Assembly: GCF_044904665.1 (NCBI RefSeq)
Contig: NZ_JADIKM010000001.1
Coordinates: 248,001-312,000 of the forward strand
Origin: Dyella_A ginsengisoli
Lineage (GTDB): Bacteria > Pseudomonadota > Gammaproteobacteria > Xanthomonadales > Rhodanobacteraceae
Length of the DNA stretch: 64,000 nt
Direction: 5' to 3'
Shown: positions 52,781 through 63,732 of the stretch, in pieces
Position numbering within the stretch: position 1 is the stretch's first letter
How the letters are laid out: each line of letters starts with the position of its first letter
Notes under the pieces: generated by a model
What the model saw: only the letters and a program-made list of their open reading frames with translations
Database searches by the model: none
Told to the model about the DNA's origin: nothing
Position numbers and translations under genes: made by a program

Positions 52781-53614
52781 ATGGCTACCGAGCCGCAAGG
52801 CGGTCTAACCGAATATATCCAGCACCACCTGCACCACGATACGGTGCAGCTGGGCAACGGTCCGTTCATGGCGATCCACCTCGATTCACTGGTGGTGTCC
52901 TTCGCGCTTGGCCTGGTGTTCTGCCTGTGGTTCTGGCTGAAGGCGCGCAAGGCAACCTCGGGCGTGCCGTCGAAAGGCCAGGCCTTCGTCGAGCTCATCG
53001 TGGAGTTCGTCGACACCCAGGTGAAGGACACCTTTCACGGTGACCGCCGCACGGTGACGCCGCTGGCGCTGTCCATTTTCATGTGGGTGACCTTCATGAA
53101 CACGATGGACCTGCTGCCGCTCGATGCGCCGGGCATGGCCGTCAAGACCATGGGCGGCGCGGAAATGGCGCACCACACCTTCTTCCGCTGGGTGCCCACG
53201 GCTGACATCAACACGACGATCGGCCTGGCGCTGTGCGTGTTCTTCATCGTGATCGGTCACGGCATGAAGGCCAAGGGCACGCTGGGTTTCGGCAAGGAAC
53301 TGGTGACCGCGCCGTTCCATGCCCACAACCCCATCGTAAAGCTGGTGCTGGTGCCGGCCAACCTCAGCCTCAACATCATCGAATACCTGTCTAAGCCGGT
53401 GTCGCTGGCCATGCGACTGTTCGGCAACATGTACGGCGGCGAGCTGGTTTTCATGCTGATCGCCGGACTGTTCGCTGGCTGGATCAGCTTCCTGCCCGGC
53501 GTGCTGTTCAACACGGCGTGGGCGATCTTCCACATCCTGATCATCCTGCTCCAGGCGTTCATCTTCATGATGCTCACCATCGTCTACATCGCGACGGCGC
53601 ACGAGCATCACTGA
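52781..53614 (+). CDS. atpB: ATP synthase subunit a
   Basis: Subunit a forms the proton half-channels of Fo. The 277-aa protein has about six helices, the essential arginine in SLAMRLFGNMYGGE (about 210) and the conserved FHILIILLQAFIFMMLTIVY last helix (as pattern). The N-terminal part has HHLHHDTVQ. It is second in the operon, 3 bp after atpI. Confidence 0.98.
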   Translation: MATEPQGGLTEYIQHHLHHDTVQLGNGPFMAIHLDSLVVSFALGLVFCLWFWLKARKATSGVPSKGQAFVELIVEFVDTQVKDTFHGDRRTVTPLALSIFMWVTFMNTMDLLPLDAPGMAVKTMGGAEMAHHTFFRWVPTADINTTIGLALCVFFIVIGHGMKAKGTLGFGKELVTAPFHAHNPIVKLVLVPANLSLNIIEYLSKPVSLAMRLFGNMYGGELVFMLIAGLFAGWISFLPGVLFNTAWAIFHILIILLQAFIFMMLTIVYIATAHEHH

Positions 53615-53690
53615 GTCCCTCGCTTTATCCGGTTTCGCCTCAATCCGCTTTGCCCTAACCACTCTAAGTAAAGATTCACAGGAGAACTCC

Positions 53691-53978
53691 ATGAACCTCG
53701 TCGAACTCGTCGCTCACGTCCAGGGCCTCACCGCCATCGCCATCGGCATCATCATCGGCCTCGGCGCGCTGGGCGCCTGCTTGGGCATCGCCATCATGGG
53801 CTCCAAGTTCCTTGAGTCGGCTGCCCGTCAGCCGGAGCTGGTTCCGCTGCTGCAGGGTCGCATGTTCCTGCTCGCCGGTCTGATCGACGCGGCATTCATC
53901 ATCGGCCTGGCCGTGGCCCTGCTGTTCGCGTTCTCGAACCCGCTCATCGCCGCCCTGAAGGTCGCCACCGGCGGTTGA
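53691..53978 (+). CDS. atpE: ATP synthase subunit c
   Basis: This 95-aa two-helix proteolipid forms the rotor ring. The proton-carrying carboxylate is the Asp in LIDAAFIIG (second helix), and the polar loop has ARQPEL. The Gly-rich first helix (GIIIGLGALGACLGIAIMG, pattern) packs the ring. An Asp without the Glu/Ser/Gln sodium motif indicates H+ coupling. A clear AGGAGAA ribosome binding site matches its need for high translation. Confidence 0.98.
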   Translation: MNLVELVAHVQGLTAIAIGIIIGLGALGACLGIAIMGSKFLESAARQPELVPLLQGRMFLLAGLIDAAFIIGLAVALLFAFSNPLIAALKVATGG

Positions 53979-54061
53979 TCGGCGCGATAACAGTCGCCGC
54001 CGTGTGATAGCACGGCGGCGATCGGCGGTTTAACGCGTTACCGGAGTCAATCGGAAAGCTC

Positions 54062-54532
54062 ATGGATATCAATCTGACTTTCCTGGGCCAGATGGTGTCG
54101 TTCGCCATCCTGGTCTGGTTCACCACCAAGTTCATCTGGCCGCAGCTCAACGCCGCGATCGAAGAACGCCAGAAGAAGGTCGCCGAGGGTCTGGCGGCTG
54201 CCGAGCGCGCACGCGCCGAATTGAAGGACGCCGACGCCAAGGCGGCGGTCGAGATCAAGCAGGCTCGCCAGCAGGCGGCCGAGATCGTCGAGCGCGCCCA
54301 GCAGCAGGCCAACCAGATCGTCGACAAGGCCCGCGCCGAGGCGCTGGTCGAGGCGGCGCGCGTGAAGGCGGCGGCCACGGAAGAAGTCGCCAGCATGCAG
54401 CAGCGTGCGCGCGAAGAGCTGCGCGGCTGGGTCGGTCGTCTGGCGATACAGGGCGCCGAGAAGATCGTGCAGCGCGAGATCGACGCGACGGCGCACAAGG
54501 CCATGCTCGACCAGCTCGCTGCCGAGATCTAA
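54062..54532 (+). CDS. atpF: ATP synthase subunit b
   Basis: This 156-aa stator stalk protein has one N-terminal membrane helix (MDINLTFLGQMVSFAILVWF) and a long Ala/Arg/Glu-rich right-handed coiled coil to the end (AAERARAELKDADAKAA and similar). It has the normal length for the E. coli type. It is 3 bp upstream of atpH. Confidence 0.97.
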   Translation: MDINLTFLGQMVSFAILVWFTTKFIWPQLNAAIEERQKKVAEGLAAAERARAELKDADAKAAVEIKQARQQAAEIVERAQQQANQIVDKARAEALVEAARVKAAATEEVASMQQRAREELRGWVGRLAIQGAEKIVQREIDATAHKAMLDQLAAEI

Positions 54533-54535
54533 GCC

Positions 54536-55069
54536 ATGAGCCAAGCCATCACTCTCGCTCGACCGTATGCGCGCGCTGCTTTCGAGTTGGCACGTGCAGC
54601 TGGCGACATCGGCGCCTGGTCGCAGGCGCTGGCGTTTGCCGCGGCGGTTTCTGCCGACGCCCGGGTGAGCGATCTGAGCGGTGATCCGCGCGTGCAGGTA
54701 GCGCAGCTGGTTGCGCTGCATCTGCCGCGCGACATGGCCGTGGATGCGCCGTTCGGCCGCTTTCTGGCGGAGCTGGCGGAACACCGCCGCCTCGCCCTGC
54801 TGCCGGAAATCGCCGCCCTGTACGAAACCTACAAGCGCGAAGCCGAGTCGCAGCTGCTGGTGAAGGTGACCAGCGCGATGGCTCTGGATGCAGCGCAGAC
54901 GGAACTGCTGAAAGCTTCGCTGAAGCGCCGCTTCAAGCGCGAGATCGAACTGGAAACCCAGGTCGACGCCTCGCTGCTGGCAGGCGTGGTGATCGACACC
55001 GGCAGCGAAGTGATCGACGGCTCGGCACGCGGTCGTCTCGACCGTCTCGCCACGGCCCTCACGCACTGA
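54536..55069 (+). CDS. atpH: ATP synthase subunit delta
   Basis: This 177-aa protein joins the b stalk to the top of F1. It has an N-terminal six-helix domain starting ITLARPYARAAFELA and the conserved C-terminal motif VVIDTGSEVIDGSARGRLDRL (as pattern). Length and place between atpF and atpA are standard. Confidence 0.97.
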   Translation: MSQAITLARPYARAAFELARAAGDIGAWSQALAFAAAVSADARVSDLSGDPRVQVAQLVALHLPRDMAVDAPFGRFLAELAEHRRLALLPEIAALYETYKREAESQLLVKVTSAMALDAAQTELLKASLKRRFKREIELETQVDASLLAGVVIDTGSEVIDGSARGRLDRLATALTH

Positions 55070-55129
55070 CACACGTTTCAAAAATCATCGGGTGCCGTTG
55101 ACTCGGCGCGAACCCAAGGATAACGACCT

Positions 55130-56680
<1,551 letters not shown>

Positions 56681-56768
56681 TCGGCAGCCCGCGCTGCGGT
56701 CGTTCGATGATCGCAGCGCCCTCCGGTGACGCACCGGGATCGCAATAACCCAAAAGGTTGAGGCAAAC

Positions 56769-57686
56769 GTGGCAAGCGGACGCGAAATCAAAACCAAGAT
56801 CAAGAGCACGCAGAACATGCGCAAGGTGACGCGTGCGCTGGAGATGGTCTCGGCCTCGAAGATCCGCCGCGCGCAGGACCTGATGAAGGCCTCGCGTCCC
56901 TACGCCCGGCAGATGCGCAAGGTGATTGCGCACGTGGCTCAGGCCAGCACCGACATCGCCCATCCGTTTCTGGTGGAACGGGAGAAGGTGGCACGGGTGG
57001 GCTACATCGTGGTCAGCACCGATCGCGGTCTGTGCGGCGGCCTCAACTCCAACCTGTTCCGCCGGCTGCTGCCGGCGATCCTCGCGTGGCAGCAACAGGG
57101 TGTCGAGGTCGACGTGGTGGCCGTGGGTCAGAAGGCCGTGCAGTTCTTCCGCCGCCTCAAGGGTGTCAATCTCGTCGGCAGCGTCACTCACCTGGGCGAG
57201 AAGCCCAAGCTCGAGCAGCTGGTGGGCGTGATCAAGGTGGTGCTCGACGCGTACACCGACGGCAAGCTCGATCGCGTGGTGCTGGCGTACAACGACTTCG
57301 TCAACACCATGACGCAGAAGCCGACGCTGGACGCGCTGCTGCCGCTGCCGCTGGTCGCCGCAGAGCTGGAAGCCCACCAGGCGGCGGGCGACTCGGCCTA
57401 CGCTGGCATCAAGCTCGAGCAGACGCACGACTGGGACTACATCTACGAGCCGGATGCGGCCACGGTGCTGGTCCATGTGCTGAACCGCTACATCGAGTCG
57501 GTGGTGTACCAGGCAGTGCTGGAGAACCTCGCCAGCGAGCATGCCGCGCGCATGGTCGCCATGAAGAGCGCGTCGGACAACGCCAACAAGGTGATCGGCG
57601 AACTGACGCTGATCTACAACAAGGCGCGCCAAGCCGCGATCACCCAGGAAATCTCGGAAATCGTCGGCGGCGCCGCGGCGGTATAA
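56769..57686 (+). CDS. atpG: ATP synthase subunit gamma
   Basis: Gamma is the central rotor shaft of F1. The 305-aa protein starts GREIKTKIKSTQNMRKVT and ends ITQEISEIVGGAAAV, both family hallmarks, with STDRGLCGGLN (about 80) in the middle. A GTG start at 56769 is used, with AAAGGTTGAGG upstream as ribosome binding site. It is slightly longer than the E. coli protein because of small loops near 195-225. Confidence 0.98.
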   Translation: MASGREIKTKIKSTQNMRKVTRALEMVSASKIRRAQDLMKASRPYARQMRKVIAHVAQASTDIAHPFLVEREKVARVGYIVVSTDRGLCGGLNSNLFRRLLPAILAWQQQGVEVDVVAVGQKAVQFFRRLKGVNLVGSVTHLGEKPKLEQLVGVIKVVLDAYTDGKLDRVVLAYNDFVNTMTQKPTLDALLPLPLVAAELEAHQAAGDSAYAGIKLEQTHDWDYIYEPDAATVLVHVLNRYIESVVYQAVLENLASEHAARMVAMKSASDNANKVIGELTLIYNKARQAAITQEISEIVGGAAAV

Positions 57687-57816
57687 GCGCAGGCATCCCG
57701 CCTGCAAGAGCAGATCAAAAGCGGTCATTCATGACCGCACTATTCCAAAGAGCAGGCGACCTTCACCGGGCGCCGTGGTTTGACCAGACACTAAAAGATC
57801 CATTCGGAGCACACCC

Positions 57817-59229
57817 ATGAGCCAGGGCAAAGTGGTACAGATCATCGGCGCGGTCATCGACGTGGAGTTCGCACGCGATCAGGTGCCGCAGGTTTACGAC
57901 GCGCTGAAGATCGACGGCACCGACATCACGCTGGAAGTGCAGCAGGTGCTCGGCGACGGCATCGTGCGCACCATCGCGCTCGGGTCGACCGACGGCCTCA
58001 AGCGCGGTCTGGTGGCCCGCAACACCGGCGAAGGCATCAAGGTGCCGGTCGGCAAGGCGACGCTCGGCCGCATCATGGACGTGCTCGGCAATCCGATCGA
58101 CGAGGCCGGCCCGATCGGCGAGCAGGACCGCTGGGTGATCCACCGCGAGGCGCCGAGCTACGCCGACCAGGCGGCGGCCACCGACCTGCTGGAGACCGGC
58201 ATCAAGGTCATCGACCTGATCTGCCCGTTCGCCAAGGGCGGCAAGGTCGGCCTGTTCGGCGGCGCCGGCGTGGGCAAGACCGTGAACATGATGGAGCTGA
58301 TCAACAACATCGCCAAGGCGCACTCGGGTCTGTCCGTGTTTGCCGGCGTGGGCGAGCGTACCCGCGAGGGCAACGACTTCTACCACGAGATGAAGGACTC
58401 CAACGTGCTCGACAAGGTGGCCATGGTGTACGGCCAGATGAACGAGCCGCCGGGCAACCGCCTGCGCGTGGCGCTGACCGGCCTGACCATGGCCGAGTAC
58501 TTCCGCGACGAGAAGGACGAGACCGGCAAGGGCAAGGACGTGCTGCTTTTCGTCGACAACATCTACCGCTACACGCTGGCCGGTACCGAGGTGTCCGCGC
58601 TGCTCGGCCGCATGCCGTCGGCAGTGGGTTACCAGCCGACGCTGGCCGAGGAAATGGGCGTGCTGCAGGAGCGCATCACCTCGACCAAGACCGGCTCGAT
58701 CACCTCGATCCAGGCCGTGTACGTGCCCGCGGACGACCTGACCGACCCGTCGCCGGCCACCACCTTCGCCCATCTGGACGCGACCGTGGTGCTGAGCCGC
58801 AACATCGCCTCGCTCGGCATCTACCCGGCGGTGGACCCGCTGGATTCGACCAGCCGCCAGCTCGACCCGAACGTGATCGGTCAGGAGCACTACGACGTCG
58901 CTCGCCGCGTGCAGGGCACGCTGCAGCGCTACAAGGAGCTCAAGGACATCATCGCGATCCTGGGCATGGACGAGCTCTCCGAAGAGGACAAGCAGGCCGT
59001 GGCCCGCGCGCGCAAGTGCGAGCGCTTCTTCTCGCAGCCGTTCCACGTGGCCGAGGTGTTCACCGGCTCGCCGGGCAAGTACGTGTCGCTGAAGGAAACC
59101 ATCCGCGGCTTCAAGATGATCGTGGACGGCGACGTGGACCACCTGCCGGAGCAGGCGTTCTACATGGTCGGCGGCATCGACGAGGCGATCAAGAAGGCCG
59201 AGGAGATGGGCGCCAAGAAGGCCGCCTGA
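57817..59229 (+). CDS. atpD: ATP synthase subunit beta
   Basis: This is the catalytic subunit of F1 (470 aa). It has Walker A GGAGVGKT (about 150-157), the catalytic Glu in GVGERTREGNDF (about 181), Walker B VLLFVDNIYR, and the signature near PAVDPLDSTSR. The N-terminal beta-barrel and C-terminal DELSEEDK (DELSEED switch) are intact. The 130-bp gap before it holds two small hairpins but no gene. Confidence 0.99.
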   Translation: MSQGKVVQIIGAVIDVEFARDQVPQVYDALKIDGTDITLEVQQVLGDGIVRTIALGSTDGLKRGLVARNTGEGIKVPVGKATLGRIMDVLGNPIDEAGPIGEQDRWVIHREAPSYADQAAATDLLETGIKVIDLICPFAKGGKVGLFGGAGVGKTVNMMELINNIAKAHSGLSVFAGVGERTREGNDFYHEMKDSNVLDKVAMVYGQMNEPPGNRLRVALTGLTMAEYFRDEKDETGKGKDVLLFVDNIYRYTLAGTEVSALLGRMPSAVGYQPTLAEEMGVLQERITSTKTGSITSIQAVYVPADDLTDPSPATTFAHLDATVVLSRNIASLGIYPAVDPLDSTSRQLDPNVIGQEHYDVARRVQGTLQRYKELKDIIAILGMDELSEEDKQAVARARKCERFFSQPFHVAEVFTGSPGKYVSLKETIRGFKMIVDGDVDHLPEQAFYMVGGIDEAIKKAEEMGAKKAA

Positions 59230-59282
59230 TCCCACGGGGCGGGTAAACCCGCCCCCAGCCTTACGCATCCGGAAGACCATCC

Positions 59283-59711
59283 ATGACCCACACCATCCGC
59301 GTCGACGTCGTCAGTGCCGAAGCCGAGATCTACTCGGGCGAGGCGACGATGGTTGTTGCCACCGGCGAGCTGGGCGAGCTGGGCATCACCCCGCGCCACG
59401 CGCCGCTGATCACCCGTCTCAAGCCCGGCAAGGTCGTCGTGACCGAAGCCAGCGGCGAGAAGGTAGACATCTCCATCACCGGCGGCGGCATTCTCGAAGT
59501 GCAGCCGCAGGTGGTCACCGTGCTGGCCGACAGCGCGATCCGCTCGGCCGACATCGACGAAGCGGCGGCGATCGAAGCCAAGCGCCAGGCCGAGGAAGCG
59601 CTGGCCAACCGCACCGACGCGATGGAGATCGCCGAGGCGCAGGCCAAGCTGGCCCAGGCGATCACCCAGCTGCAGGCCTTGGAGCGCCTGCGCCGCACGC
59701 TCAAGCACTGA
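59283..59711 (+). CDS. atpC: ATP synthase subunit epsilon
   Basis: Epsilon couples gamma to the c-ring and inhibits ATP hydrolysis. The 142-aa protein has an N-terminal beta sandwich (VDVVSAEAEIYSGEA, GELGITPRHAPLIT) and a C-terminal helical hairpin rich in Ala and Glu (EAKRQAEEALANR). It ends the operon and is followed by a terminator. Confidence 0.97.
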   Translation: MTHTIRVDVVSAEAEIYSGEATMVVATGELGELGITPRHAPLITRLKPGKVVVTEASGEKVDISITGGGILEVQPQVVTVLADSAIRSADIDEAAAIEAKRQAEEALANRTDAMEIAEAQAKLAQAITQLQALERLRRTLKH

Positions 59712-59734
59712 ACGGCCTCCTGCGGAAGTCGATG

Positions 59735-59762
59735 AAAACGCCGGCCTTGTGCCGGCGTTTTT
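59735..59762 (+). terminator. Rho-independent terminator of the atp operon
   Basis: An 11-bp stem AAAACGCCGGC / GCCGGCGTTTT with a CTTGT loop and a T run lies 23 bp after the atpC stop. Confidence 0.92.
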
Positions 59763-59845
59763 GCATTCGCCCGCCATCGCGGTGGCGCAGGTCCGGGTCG
59801 GCCCGCTGATATTCTTGCGCACCGTTTCGTTTCGACTGGTGCCCC

Positions 59846-61216
59846 ATGGAAGACTCCGCCCTGCACGTCATCGTCCTCGCCGCCGGCGAAGGCAAGCGCA
59901 TGAAATCCCGGCGCGCCAAGGTGCTGATGCCGCTGGCCGGTCGGCCGCTGCTCGGCCACGTGCTGGCGGCGGCGCGCACCCTGCAGCCGGCAGCGATTCA
60001 CGTGGTCTACGGCCACTGCGGCGATCAGGTGCAGGCGGCCTTCGCCGATCAGCCGGACCTCGATTGGGTAGTGCAGACCGAGCGGCTCGGCACCGGTCAC
60101 GCGGTAGGCCACGCATTGGAGCGGGTGCCCGACGGTGCGCGCGTGTTGGTGCTTTACGGCGACGTGCCGCTGACCCGCGCGCAGACGCTGCGCACGCTGG
60201 TCGACACGGCGGGCGGTCTCGCCCTCCTCACTACCCGTCTGGCCGATCCGTACGGCTACGGCCGCGTACTGTGCGATGACGCCGGCCGCGTGCAGGCGGT
60301 GGTGGAAGAGAAGGACGCCAACGACGCACAGCGCGCGGTCACCCTCATCAACACCGGTATCCTCGCCGCCGACGCGGCCGACCTGCGACGCTGGATCGGC
60401 CGGCTCGACCGCAACAATGCGCAGGGCGAGTACTACCTCACTGACATCTTCGCGATGTCCGCCGCCGAGGGCGCGGCCGCGCGTTCGGTGGAATGCGCCG
60501 ATCCGGTGGAGGCCGCCGGCGCCAACAATCCGCTGCAACTGGCCGAACTCGAAGCGCAGTACCGCCAACGCCGCGCAAACGAGCTGATGGTCGCGGGCGT
60601 GCGCCTGGCCGATCCAGCGCGCTTCGACGCGCGCGGTGCGGTCGAGACCGGCAGCGACGTGGAGATCGACGTCGACGTGATCTTCGAAGGCGAGGTGGTG
60701 CTGGGCGACGACGTGCGCGTGGGCGCCTTCACCCGCCTGCGCAACGTGCGCCTGGCCAGCGGCACGGTGGTACTCACGCATTGCGACCTGGACGGCGTGG
60801 TCACGCACGGGCCGTGCACGATCGGTCCGTTCGCGCGCCTGCGCCCCGGCACGGAACTGGCTGGCGGTGTGCACGTGGGCAACTTCGTCGAGATCAAGAA
60901 GGCGACGCTGGGGGCGGGCAGCAAGGCCAACCACCTGAGTTATATCGGCGACGCGCAGATCGGCGCCGGCGTGAACATCGGCGCCGGCACCATCACCTGC
61001 AACTACGACGGCGTGAACAAGCACCTCACGCGCATCGACGACGGCGCCTTCATCGGCTCCAACAGCGCGCTGGTGGCGCCGGTGCGCATCGGCGCGCGCG
61101 CCACCATCGGCGCCGGCTCGGTGATCACCAAGGATGCGCCCGAAGGCGAACTCACCGTGGCGCGCGGCCGGCAGCAGACGCTGGCTGGCTGGCAGCGGCC
61201 ATTGAAGCAGAAGTAA
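59846..61216 (+). CDS. glmU: Bifunctional GlmU (UDP-GlcNAc synthesis)
   Basis: GlmU acetylates glucosamine-1-phosphate and then joins it to UTP, giving UDP-GlcNAc for peptidoglycan and LPS. The 456-aa protein has the pyrophosphorylase motif LAAGEGKRMKS with the catalytic Lys in AKVLMPLAG (an Ala stands where many homologues have Pro). The left-handed beta-helix with hexapeptide repeats has HVGNFVEIKKATLG, KANHLSYIGDA and TITCNYDGVNK. Both domains are intact. It commonly follows atpC, as here. Confidence 0.98.
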   Translation: MEDSALHVIVLAAGEGKRMKSRRAKVLMPLAGRPLLGHVLAAARTLQPAAIHVVYGHCGDQVQAAFADQPDLDWVVQTERLGTGHAVGHALERVPDGARVLVLYGDVPLTRAQTLRTLVDTAGGLALLTTRLADPYGYGRVLCDDAGRVQAVVEEKDANDAQRAVTLINTGILAADAADLRRWIGRLDRNNAQGEYYLTDIFAMSAAEGAAARSVECADPVEAAGANNPLQLAELEAQYRQRRANELMVAGVRLADPARFDARGAVETGSDVEIDVDVIFEGEVVLGDDVRVGAFTRLRNVRLASGTVVLTHCDLDGVVTHGPCTIGPFARLRPGTELAGGVHVGNFVEIKKATLGAGSKANHLSYIGDAQIGAGVNIGAGTITCNYDGVNKHLTRIDDGAFIGSNSALVAPVRIGARATIGAGSVITKDAPEGELTVARGRQQTLAGWQRPLKQK

Positions 61217-61300
61217 GTGGTGAGGAGTGAGAAGTGAGAGAAAAGCCGAAGCACACACCGTCGTGGCTCTCTCTCGTTTCTCACTTCTCACCACTCACTT
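61216..61300. repeat. Imperfect inverted repeat of GTGAG/CTCAC units between convergent genes
   Basis: The left arm (61216-61243) is built from AGTGAGAAGTGAG-like units and the right arm (61277-61300) from TCTCACTTCTCACCACTCAC. Together they form a long imperfect stem with a loop of about 33 bases. It overlaps the last base of the glmU stop and ends 8 bp from the xanB2 stop. It may end both transcripts, and the unit looks like a dispersed simple repeat. Confidence 0.6.
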
Positions 61301-61307
61301 CTCGCTC

Positions 61308-62330
61308 TCAGGCGTAGCGCCAGCCGTCGATTTCCACCAGCAGCTCGCTGCGGCAGATGTCACCGTGCAGCAGCAGCGCCGGCACGCCCGGCAGGCGCTG
61401 GCGGAAGAAGTCGCGCACCACGCGGGCGTCGGCCGGATGACGCACGTAGGCCTTGAGCGGCGAGTGCGTGTCGAAACCGGCCGGCATGCCGGCGCTGGCG
61501 AGCAGGGCTTCGAGGTTCGCCAGCGTCTCCTCCAGCTGCGCGAGCAGGTCGTCGTGATGCGCCGAGGCGTGACCGACCACCGCCGCCGTGCCGGAGATCG
61601 CCAGTGCGTCGCCGCCGGGCAGACGCATCGCCCGCGCGAAGCTGGGTGGGGTGGGGCCGTATTGGCGGGGATAACGCCACGCGCTCACCTGCCGCGGGTT
61701 CTCCACGCGCAGGCCGGGCTGCACGCCGGCCAGCAGGTACACCTGCAGCAGTGGCCGACGATCGAGATGCCCGATGGCCGTCGCAGCGGGAAAGCCCTCG
61801 CCGAAGGCATCGCCCATGCCGCGCGCACGGCCGTTGCAGAATTGCTTGTAGCGCTCCGCGTCGCCCGCGCCGTGATTGATTGCCGTGAGGTAGTTCCACA
61901 CCCGCAGCACGTGGTGCTCCGGTTGCTGGGCGAGAAAAGCAGCCAGCGCCCGGTAGGCGCGTTCGGCGGTGGATTCCACGCCGCCATGCTCGGTTTCCTC
62001 AAGACTGATGGAAGCGAACAGCCAGCCGCCGCCGCGCGACCAGCGGATGGCGCCGTCGCGACCGGCCACCACCTCGCCCTCGACCTCCCAGCACTCGAGC
62101 GGCGCCGGCGCATCGAACGGTTCCAGCGCCAGGGTGAGCCAGCGCGGATCGTCCCGATCGGCTTGCCCCGCGCCGAATCCGATCACCGCCAGCATGCCCG
62201 GTTCGGCCAGCGCGGCGGTGGCCTCCATGGTGCGATACGACACCCGCGGCGCGCGGCAATCCACGGCTTGCGCCACCGCCTTTTCACATCCCTGAACCAT
62301 GCGATCTACCGAGAACGACAAGGGCCCCAT
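61308..62330 (-). CDS. xanB2: Chorismatase, XanB2-type (3-/4-hydroxybenzoate from chorismate)
   Basis: XanB2 splits chorismate into 3-hydroxybenzoate (pigment starter) and 4-hydroxybenzoate (ubiquinone precursor). The 340-aa protein has the chorismatase (FkbO/Hyg5-like) patterns RVWNYLTAINHGAGDAERYKQF (as pattern, about 120), GVQPGLRVENPRQVSAWRYPRQYGP-like middle region and AISGTAAVVGHASAHHDDL. The ATG at 62330 has a GGAG site at good spacing; an inner ATG at 62300 has none. It is divergent from the aryl-polyene genes, as in Xanthomonas. Confidence 0.9.
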   Translation of the reverse strand: MGPLSFSVDRMVQGCEKAVAQAVDCRAPRVSYRTMEATAALAEPGMLAVIGFGAGQADRDDPRWLTLALEPFDAPAPLECWEVEGEVVAGRDGAIRWSRGGGWLFASISLEETEHGGVESTAERAYRALAAFLAQQPEHHVLRVWNYLTAINHGAGDAERYKQFCNGRARGMGDAFGEGFPAATAIGHLDRRPLLQVYLLAGVQPGLRVENPRQVSAWRYPRQYGPTPPSFARAMRLPGGDALAISGTAAVVGHASAHHDDLLAQLEETLANLEALLASAGMPAGFDTHSPLKAYVRHPADARVVRDFFRQRLPGVPALLLHGDICRSELLVEIDGWRYA

Positions 62331-62391
62331 GGTACACTCCACGCCCACTGCCACCGGGGGGAGGCAATGATTTTGGGGTACGGAAACGAGC

Positions 62392-62661
62392 ATGGCAGAG
62401 CAGACCGCCGCAGAACACGAACTGGCCACCCTGGTCATCGAAAGCCTCAATCTGGAGGCCGTCACCCCCGAGCAGATCGATCCGGACGCGCCGCTGTTTG
62501 GCGGCGAACTGGGGCTCGATTCGATCGATGCGCTGGAGATCTCGCTGGCGGTGTCCAAGCGCTACGGTTTTCAGCTGCGCTCGGACAATCCGGACAACCG
62601 CCGCATCTTTTCGAGCCTGCGCACGCTGTCCGAACACATCGAGCAGCATCGCGCGGGCTGA
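62392..62661 (+). CDS. Acyl carrier protein of the aryl-polyene cluster
   Basis: This 89-aa acidic ACP has the phosphopantetheine serine in GLDSIDALEIS (about 43). It differs from the housekeeping AcpP and starts the pigment operon. In aryl-polyene clusters such ACPs carry the growing conjugated chain. The 82 bp after it before the next gene hold nothing clear. Only one ACP is seen, although many clusters have two in tandem. Confidence 0.9.
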   Translation: MAEQTAAEHELATLVIESLNLEAVTPEQIDPDAPLFGGELGLDSIDALEISLAVSKRYGFQLRSDNPDNRRIFSSLRTLSEHIEQHRAG

Positions 62662-62743
62662 GTCCCGCACCGGCCGCCACGGCATCGCGCACGCGTGATG
62701 TCGCTCCGTCCGGCACGGCCCGTCGCCGCGATCGACTGCGTCC

Positions 62744-63433
62744 ATGAGTGAACGTGCGATGCCTGCCCACGAGCTTCCGCTGCGCCGCGCCACGCTGGCG
62801 CTGCTGCCGCTGTATCCGGTGCTGGCGATCGCCGGGGCGGTGACCCACCGCGCCGCGCTCTCGCTGGCGGCCCTGCTGCTGCTGCTCACGCTTTGGATGC
62901 TGCCGCGCCTGGTCGCCGGCACGCCGCGCGCGTGGGTGGGCTGGGGCGCGGCCGTGCTTGTTGCCGTGGGCCTGGCATCGATCGGACTCACCGATCGCCT
63001 GCTCGATGCCGTCCCCCTGCTCATCCTCGCCGGACTGGCGCTGTGGTTCGGCAGCTCGCTGCGCGCGGGCCGCGAGCCGCGCGTGGCGCGTTTTATCCGC
63101 GTGCTGGAAGGCGAGGCGCAGCTGGCCCAGCCCGGCGTCGCCCGCTATGCGCGCGGCGTCACCGTGTTCTGGACCGCCCTGCTCGCGCTGCAGGCGCTGA
63201 TCCTCGCCGCGCTGTTGCTGCGCGGCCTGTTCGATGCCGGTGACTTGCCGCGCTGGGCGCTGGCTTACCAGCACGTGGGCGGCTATCTGCTGATCCCGCT
63301 GGCCTTCGCCCTGGAATACGCATTCCGCCGCTGGCACCTGCGTCACGTCCAACACCCCGGGCTGCACGCCCAGGCGCTGCAGATGATGCAGCGCTGGCCG
63401 CAGCTGCTGCACGGCACGGACCGTCACCGATGA
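62744..63433 (+). CDS. COG4648-type membrane protein of the aryl-polyene cluster
   Basis: This 229-aa protein has six predicted helices and the family pattern GREPRVARFIRVLEGEAQLAQPGVARYARGVTVFW (in parts), which is conserved in COG4648 membrane proteins of aryl-polyene loci. Its role is not proven; it may help assemble or export the pigment. It overlaps the dehydratase gene by ATGA. Confidence 0.85.
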   Translation: MSERAMPAHELPLRRATLALLPLYPVLAIAGAVTHRAALSLAALLLLLTLWMLPRLVAGTPRAWVGWGAAVLVAVGLASIGLTDRLLDAVPLLILAGLALWFGSSLRAGREPRVARFIRVLEGEAQLAQPGVARYARGVTVFWTALLALQALILAALLLRGLFDAGDLPRWALAYQHVGGYLLIPLAFALEYAFRRWHLRHVQHPGLHAQALQMMQRWPQLLHGTDRHR

Positions 63434-63732
63434 CTGCCGATGCTTACCAGACGACCTTTGCCGTTCCGCCGACGCATCCCGCGTTGCCGGGACATTTCCC
63501 CGGGCACCCGCTGGTACCCGGCGTGGTGATGCTGGAGCAGGTGGCGATGGCGCTGCGCGCGTGGCGCGATGAGCGCCTCGCCCGTGTGGCCGAAGCCAAG
63601 TTCGTGGCGCCGCTGCTGCCGGGCGAGTCGGCCGCGCTCACCCTGAGCGAAGCGGGCGACCGCGTGCGCTTCGAGATCCGCCGCGACGGCGAGCTGCTGG
63701 CGCGCGGCGCGGTGGAAGGAGCGCGCGCATGA
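63430..63732 (+). CDS. 3-hydroxyacyl-ACP dehydratase-like hotdog protein (ApeI type)
   Basis: This 100-aa single hotdog-fold protein has PTHPALPGHFPGHPLVPGVVMLEQV (as pattern, catalytic His in GHFPGHPLVPG, about 21-31). It is close to FabZ but shorter. In aryl-polyene synthesis it would remove water at each chain-extension step to give the polyene. ATGA overlaps link it to the genes on both sides. Confidence 0.88.
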   Translation: MTADAYQTTFAVPPTHPALPGHFPGHPLVPGVVMLEQVAMALRAWRDERLARVAEAKFVAPLLPGESAALTLSEAGDRVRFEIRRDGELLARGAVEGARA

